From Otis tarda (taxonomy: Eukaryota; Chordata; Aves; Otidiformes; Otididae), in the NCBI GenBank assembly GCA_026413225.1, contig CM048557.1, positions 22,546,871 through 22,610,870 of the forward strand: a stretch of DNA of 64,000 nucleotides, in the 5' to 3' direction. The notes beneath the pieces are model-generated. The model saw nothing but the letters and a program-made list of their open reading frames with translations, made no database searches and was not told where the DNA came from. A program made the translations under genes and the position numbers. Of this stretch, positions 57,456 to 64,000 are shown one piece after another; the first letter of the stretch is position 1; each line of letters starts with the position of its first letter.

Positions 57456-60400
57456 TTTTGTTTTGGTTTTGTTTGTTTTGGTTTTTTTCTTCCCTCAGGG
57501 CTTTTCTAAAGCAATGACTTTACAAGACTTCTGTAAAATCAGATTGATCTATGCCTAGGTTAAGGACTTCATTGTATAGAGTAACTTTGTCAGACAGGTA
57601 GGTGGAGAGATGCAACGGGTGGGGCGGGAGGGGGAGCAGATAACTGTCATTGCTAACTATCACAGGTGTATGTGGCAAGAGAGAACGTTTGCCTGTGAGT
57701 CACATACTCAGGACAATGATGCTGCCTGCCAGTAAGCACAGCTGGCATCATACTGAATTTGTTCTTCAGTCCACCTCCCGATGCTGCCATTTTCTCACTC
57801 GGGGAGCCTTCTAATTATGAGAAAATAAAGACAGGTTTGATTTAATACCAAAATTGAAGCTTTGTTTGTAGTTCATGGTCAGAAGCCAACAGAATTGCTT
57901 AGTAAAATGCTTTTTTGAGGGTGAGTAGGTCCTTCCTTTCCTTCCGTTTTTAATTCTTTTGGTACTGTCTATAGCGGTCTTCAAAGTCCAGACCTCCAAA
58001 ATCAGACTGTAAGGGGTTAACGGTGAGACTGCATCATGTAAGAGAGGCTGGCCCTGTGATCAGTGTGCTTATCAGGAAGTTTTGAAAAACACCAGTTCGA
58101 TTATCTGCTGTGCCAGAGACAATTGTCTCCGAATTTGAACAAAACTCTTGGAGGAATGAGGTGGATTGGATGACCTCCTCAGGTCTTCTCACAGCCCTTT
58201 TTTTTCTGTGATTTCATGTCTGTTATCACCCAGTGGGACTCTGCTGTGAGCTCGGATCCTGCAGATGCATCTGCACAGCACTATGTGTGAGAATTGGCTT
58301 GGGAATCCAGAGCTAAACTGCTGTTAGTCCAGTCGTTGAGTCTGAAATTTAAACTCTGTTTCTGAGTTGTGCAAATTTGCCTGCGCTCAGGCCTGGGTGA
58401 TGCAGCTACAGTACTGACTGATTTGATTGTCTCTCTTGGTTGAGGCAGCCTGGGGTATCTACAAATTGTCCTTCTTGAAGTAGTGCAGATATGTCTATAT
58501 AAAAAACACATGGGCAATAGCACTGCAGGGGGCTAGGTGAGTGAGCGGTCTCCAGACTATGAGACTCCTAAATACTGTTGATAACTTTCTAAATTCATGG
58601 TCTCCTGGGCATGGGGACATAAGGGTATGGGTATGTATACTTGCCTGCTGTCTGCTGTTCTTGTCTGTGACCTCTATTCCCAGCCATGTAAAAAAGCCTC
58701 CAGAAGTGGTATTTCATGTGGGGAGACAGGATCAGGGACCCTGCTGAGAATCACTTAAATGAGAAAGGAGGTGAGGCATGAAGAGATGACTTCTGAGAGC
58801 TAGGTGGGAGGTTTCTGGTGGGAGTTGGAGACCTCCTGGTGCTTGCAGTAGGAGAATAGTTCTTCATCTGCCTTTTCACTTAAAATAGCAAGCTGTCCTA
58901 GTTTTCTGTATCTACTGGTACTTGGCAAGGAATACCCAGGGGGAATTCCCTTGTTGGCAGGTATATATACAGCTCTCTACTGGACTCTGAGGGATTTAAA
59001 CTTTTCCCTACCTGTAAGCTATCAAGAGGGAAGTTGCCTATATGCCCTTTGCCTTTTTTTGATGGAGAGAGACTACCAACTCCTTTTTTTTTTTTTTTTT
59101 TTAAAAAAAGGGAGGTAAGGGGAAGAACTGTGCTTATTTCATATACAAGGCATTGAAAGAACTGTGTGGGTTTCACTGACAACATATTTATCTTCAACAG
59201 AAGTCAGCTATCATGACAGAATAAATTCTGTGATGCTGCAAGGCAAAAATCTAGAGATGAAAAGCTGAATGGAAGAATTTCAATAAGTCATTGTAAAATA
59301 CACTCCGTGTTTTTATACATAGCTATATAAATCCAATGACAGAGAAACACTTTGCAAAAATGTCATCTTTGTTATAGTCCGTCAACTAAAACGGAGCCCA
59401 AAATAAATGTGTTTGAGAGGGACTGTGTTGTGAGGAAAGCTCAGTCCTGCTGTTCTTAGTATGTTCAAGGTAAAAAATAAGCATAAAAAAAGCAAGCAAA
59501 TAACTTGCCAAAACCCATTCCAGCCAGTCTTTTTTTTTTTTTCCTTCCCCTTGAGAAGTAAAAAAGGAAAGGAATAAATTTAGCTTCCCTACAATTCTTG
59601 GCTGGAGAACTGTAACCTTTTACAGTCCAGGGAAAGAAGCACACAATTCTAGCTCATTTTGGCCATTCAAGGATTCTTGGGAGAGAAATCCTTGGGATAG
59701 TGACAATTCGATGGGAAGAACTATTAGGTTTTTTCCAGCAGTGTGGCTTATATTCACCGGAGCATCTGTTGCAGAACAATGGTCTCTTCCTTACGGGCTT
59801 TCTGCTGCAAGGCAGGGCGGTGCTCTGCAACCGCACCCTCCTGGGTGTGTGCAATTTCTGTGCTGCTGCAAGGAAGAGTAAAGATGGTCTTTTGCCCTGA
59901 AGTGAAGAACTCCCTACTAGGTGATTCTGGGTTAGAGATTAAGCAAGATAAAGTGTGAGAGACATATTTTGCACAGTTACTTTTGCATTATTTGTTTTTT
60001 TAATGGTGTTTCTTTAGAAACAAAGAGCTAATAATAGGAAACAAATCTTCACAGAGCATGCAGGCAAGATTGGGTTTATTAGTACTACCTACCTACCTGG
60101 AGTCATATTCTCCAACAGGACTTTCCTGAAATGTCTCCAACTTTCTAAAGTCCCATTTATACTATCTTACATATTGATGGATAAATCAGTCTTTCCATGC
60201 CAGGGCTAGGGCAGAAGTTTCTTCTTCTTGTTGTTACTGAGAATATTACCAGGAGGGCAAATTTCCTCCTAGATGTCTGGTTGTATCAACACTAGTAAAC
60301 CAAACAGTGGCAGAGAACATTCTTGAGACCATTACTGTTAAATGGCTAGTGCTGTTCTTGGCATGGTTTCCACTCATACTGACTGTCACTCTCCCAGGCA

Positions 60401-63400
60401 GCTCCAGGGTACGGATCAGGAGTCAGTGTAGACTAGGAAGCCGCCCCAATGAGCAGTGTGCATGAGGCCACCCCATCCAAGAGGCCAAGAGCTGAGCAGC
60501 TCTTGCAAACTGTCCTATGCCCATTGGTCTCTGGGCTAGAAAACAGTTCAGAGCATGTTTAATTTACTAGCACAAATCTAACTTTTACGTTCTTGTCCTC
60601 AGTCCTTTTGCCTCAGTCAAAATGAGCTTTCCAGCAGACGTGGTCTCTCTGTTCCACCTAACCCACTACACGAACATCAGTCACCAGAGGTTACCACAGT
60701 CCTCCTCAGCTTTTGTGCCTAAGGGCAGAGAGAGACTGCAGTTCATGAGCAGGCATAAAAGCTTAAAATCCAGAATTCTAATCCTCAGGCTACAAAATGT
60801 GGAGGTTTTTAGGTATGTAGGCAGAGCCCTGTAGGGGAGGTGCAGAGCGCCAAGGCCAGAGGTGTTTTTTCTGCCCGTGGGTTACCTGCCTGCATCACTC
60901 AGCGGGGCCAGACTCATCCATGCTGAGGTGCTGCCAGCAAAGCTATGGAGTTTTTTCTTCACATTTCTAGCTAGCATCTCTGTGTTGACAAAACTTTGTA
61001 GACAACTTTGACACTTCAACATATCCAGTAAGGGAGTGGCCTTCAATTTTAAATATGATTAAAAACTGCCCTGGAGCATAAGACAATAGCAAGTGTCTTG
61101 GCACCTTGACTCAGAAAGTGAGAACCAAGCATCTCCTGATTGGCCTTGAAGTGATGACCAATGTAGAAACTAAGCAGCAAACAAGATGGATTCACTTTTC
61201 ATTCAAAGCATGAGGAGAAAAATACTTGCAAAATGGATGGAGCAAAGAACTGACATTGAAGAAAATGCAGGTTGCTTAAACTGCTGGCTGATCCTTTATT
61301 AGGATGCAGAAAGCCTCTGACCTCAATAGGAAATGTAGGTTCCTAAGGACTTATTAGTCATAAAAATAGTGATGAACTTAGAGAAACCATAATAGCCTCC
61401 TCAACCAGGAAGACTGAACTGGCTTGAAATGTGAAATGTTGCCAGCATAGAAGTGTTGGCTATATAAGCAGACACTGTGCCTTCAAACCAGTTTATTTCT
61501 ACTGGTAAAACACTTGAAGTAGAGCCAGCTGCATCAAAAGAAAAGTATTTTTCTAGTTAAGATGCTCAGGAACCTGAGTGATTAATGGAAGCTGAAGAAC
61601 TTACTAGATGCTGTGAGAAAGCTTTTGTGCTAATGTACTGCTCTAACGCAATCTCAAAAGTATAGAGGGACATTTAGAACATACAGATCTGTTTCTAAAT
61701 GGTAGCTGTCTCAGATGCTTCTGCTTTGGCCTTTTTGTGCTTATTAAATGCAGGTGCCAGACATGAGGCAGCTGTGGTTAGATGCCAGCAGGTCTCTAAA
61801 TAGACACAAGGGTCCACCCCTGCCAAGAGGATTGCAAGCCAGGAGTCATGTGGACCTGTAACTTGAACAACCCACCTGCAAATGTCCTGAAGAAGGGCCT
61901 GTGGTCACCAAATCTTGTCCATGTTTTCCAGCTATAACAACTGGGCTGAAGGAAAAAGCACTATGTTGCTGTAGCATTTTCCAGGTAGTAGGGATTATTT
62001 TTAAGGTTGCTAGTGAAGGCAATGCAAACAAAATACCCCAAATATAAAATAATACATTGGTTCACATTATTTATGTTATGGGTACAGCCAAGGTTTTCAC
62101 AGTTCATTCACAGAATGAAAAAAAAAACAACAAAACCCATAGCCCCTAAACTGTATGTAGTCTATATACTTTGAGACTTGCTTATAAAAGACTACCAGTT
62201 AGAGGATAGGAACTTTATGTTCTCTCTCTTTTTGTTTCTTGCTAGGTAAGGTAAGGAAAATGCATACGAAACTTGTAAGATAGTGTTTTGTACCCAGTAC
62301 CAGAAATCCCTGTGCCAGAAGTTCTCCTGCTGTACACCGAAAAAGCTCATCCGTGACAATATTTGGCATTAAGCCACTGGGGAACAGAGATGGGAAATGT
62401 CTGGCAATTCTGAAAACAAAAACAAAACAAAAATAAACAAAAAGGTGAGGAAACGTCTCTATTTTATTTTATGTTACTTTTTCTTTTTTCTTACCAGAAA
62501 ACTTTTGGAAATTCTGACAAAAATCAAAGTAGCTGTTTGAAATACATACATAGAGGAACAAAACTATTGACTTATTTAGGAATGAGATAGTCATTGTTAC
62601 AATATATGCAATATAACTTGCATGCAGAGATTTCTGCTAAGAATATTTATGGCATAACACAGTACCAATTCTTCACTTCTAAGTAGCTATTCACATGCCC
62701 CTTACTACAAAGGGAATTCTACTACCACAGGAGTATTTATTGTCTCTTTTTCCTGTTGCTATTGCTAAAATTGAGGGATATCTTTCACAATGGAAAGCAT
62801 TAATATTGTGGACTTGTAAACAGAATGGAAAATCATAGCCATAGGGCCGAGAAATAATATGTACGTTAAAACTGATGTTATAATGGAGATAGAAAAGGAA
62901 CTCATTTTTAGAGAGCTTGGAAGATAACCATGACATACCTATGCATTTTCATTGCACTGTGATTAAACACACCATAGCCTTAATGGAAATAAATCTGGCC
63001 TCTGCTATGTGAGAACTGTAATTGCTCAGTACCAACAATTTTACAGTGCATTGCCTTTATTTGCAATAGCTACTAGGAAGAATTCTAAAAGCCTGTAGTG
63101 CAACAATAATAATATTATTTTTAAATTCACTCTAAAATTTCTCTGCATTGTGAGTGAAAATATTTAATATCAGGGCAGCTTTTTTTTTCTATTTTTTTCC
63201 TTATCTTGCATTTACAAAAATTAATAAAAATAAACAGGGAACTTTGTACCTTTTTCCTTTACTTCCATATGTTCACGTCACAAGGTGAGAAGCTGATACA
63301 ATGTCAACAGCATCCTACTGCTCATAAGAAAAAGCAGATTCCTAATAATAAAGTTGCTTATCCTTTTCAAAATTAGAAGATGCAGGTCTTGGCTCCTAAA

Positions 63401-64000
63401 TTAATGCAGTAGAGATATGACATGAAGTATATGTTGATCAAACTGGATGTAGGCTATGTGGTGACCAAGAGAAAAGCTCTGTGCCCCAGCCAGTCTGAGG
63501 GAAAGCCCTGCGGAGTTTTAGGGTACAGGATTTCCAAACGGTCACTTATCTGCCTTCCAGCACTTGCCAACTCCACAGGAGAGTCAGCAGGAGAAAAGCC
63601 TGGTTGTGCAGCATCCACTGTGGTGCAGACTGATGCATTACCTTCAAAACACCTTTGTCTTCAGCCAGTTAGACAGGAGACGTGGCACTGGGGGTTGGAG
63701 CATCAGGCATACCTTCCCTTCTGGCAATCCTGCTGCAGAGGCAGCTGTATCCTGTAGAAGGAGAGAGAACTGGAGTTATAATTTCTCTGGACACTACAGC
63801 AAGATTTGTCACAGCTTGCCTGTCAAAGCCCTTAGATTTCTCCTAGGTAAAAGATGGGCAAGACTACTTAAATCTTCTTTTATGAAGTTTGAGATTTACA
63901 GATGGAAAGCATTAGGCAAGCACGAAGTATGTTTGTCTTTTTGAAATATAGCGCGAAGCAGTTAAAAATATTGAAAAGCTGTACAAATAAGACTACTTGA
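57456..64000. other. intergenic sequence upstream of COMMD9, no gene seen
   Basis: The neighbour expected on this side from the human gene order is PRR5L on the plus strand, but I could not find its conserved coding exons, so they probably lie beyond 64000. The sequence is unique and AT-rich. It has a GTTTT tract at 57452..57497, a T-run followed by an A-run at 59085..59109, a T run at 59530 and an A/C-rich AAAACAAAAACAAAAC tract at 62410..62440. The longest open frames (63422..63757 and 63564..63944) show no recognisable domain. Confidence 0.5.

Noticed and set aside
57456-64000. PRR5L coding exons expected from gene order
   Set aside because: No stretch resembling the conserved PRR5L N-terminus was found in plus-strand frames. 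Non-coding 5' exons cannot be excluded but are not supportable.
1-64000. CRISPR arrays, bacterial operons, tRNA or rRNA genes
   Set aside because: The window is vertebrate nuclear DNA. No spaced direct-repeat array was seen, and the only tRNA-like sequence is the MIR-like SINE head at 53955.

Overview
This is eukaryotic nuclear DNA, and it reads as a bird genome. It has spliced exons with GT..AG borders, long introns, CR1 non-LTR retrotransposon copies ending in the ATTCTATG-type 3' repeat, ERVL-like solo LTRs of a type common in birds, and a CpG-island promoter. Two protein-coding genes are supported. Their order and orientation (LDLRAD3 on +, COMMD9 on -, tail to tail) match what I recall of human 11p13, where PRR5L would be the next gene to the right.

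Region 1..21.2 kb is the 3' part of LDLRAD3. The first 14.3 kb are intron and hold one roughly 1.1-kb GC-rich LTR at about 4.6-5.7 kb. The juxtamembrane/transmembrane exon is at 14276..14621 and the last coding exon at 16307..16565. A long 3' UTR follows, to an AATAAA at 21188. That UTR contains a perfect 32-bp palindrome at 17948..17979.

Region 21.2..45.4 kb is the intergenic space between the two 3' ends. It holds a CR1 fragment, an older CR1 split by a later ERVL-like LTR, and a second independent LTR of related type. Several AT-rich, homeodomain-site-rich blocks look like candidate conserved non-coding elements. An unassigned exon-like segment lies at 44552..44646.

Region 45.4..52.4 kb is COMMD9 on the minus strand. 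All six coding exons could be read directly and join in frame to 198 codons plus a stop, the length of the human protein. Exons 1 and 2 lie in a CpG island, the start codon sits inside a YY1-type AAGATGGCGGC motif, and a CR1 copy lies in the intron between exons 4 and 5.

Region 52.6..64 kb lies upstream of COMMD9. It holds an internal CR1 reverse-transcriptase fragment, a MIR-like SINE, and a roughly 3-kb CR1 whose endonuclease and reverse-transcriptase reading frame is open except for one apparent single-base deletion. The remaining 6.5 kb has no recognisable gene. I found no prokaryotic-type system, CRISPR array or novel multi-gene system. The most unusual items are the 3' UTR palindrome, the near-intact CR1, the duplicated COMMD9 start-site sequence and the unassigned exon-like segment.
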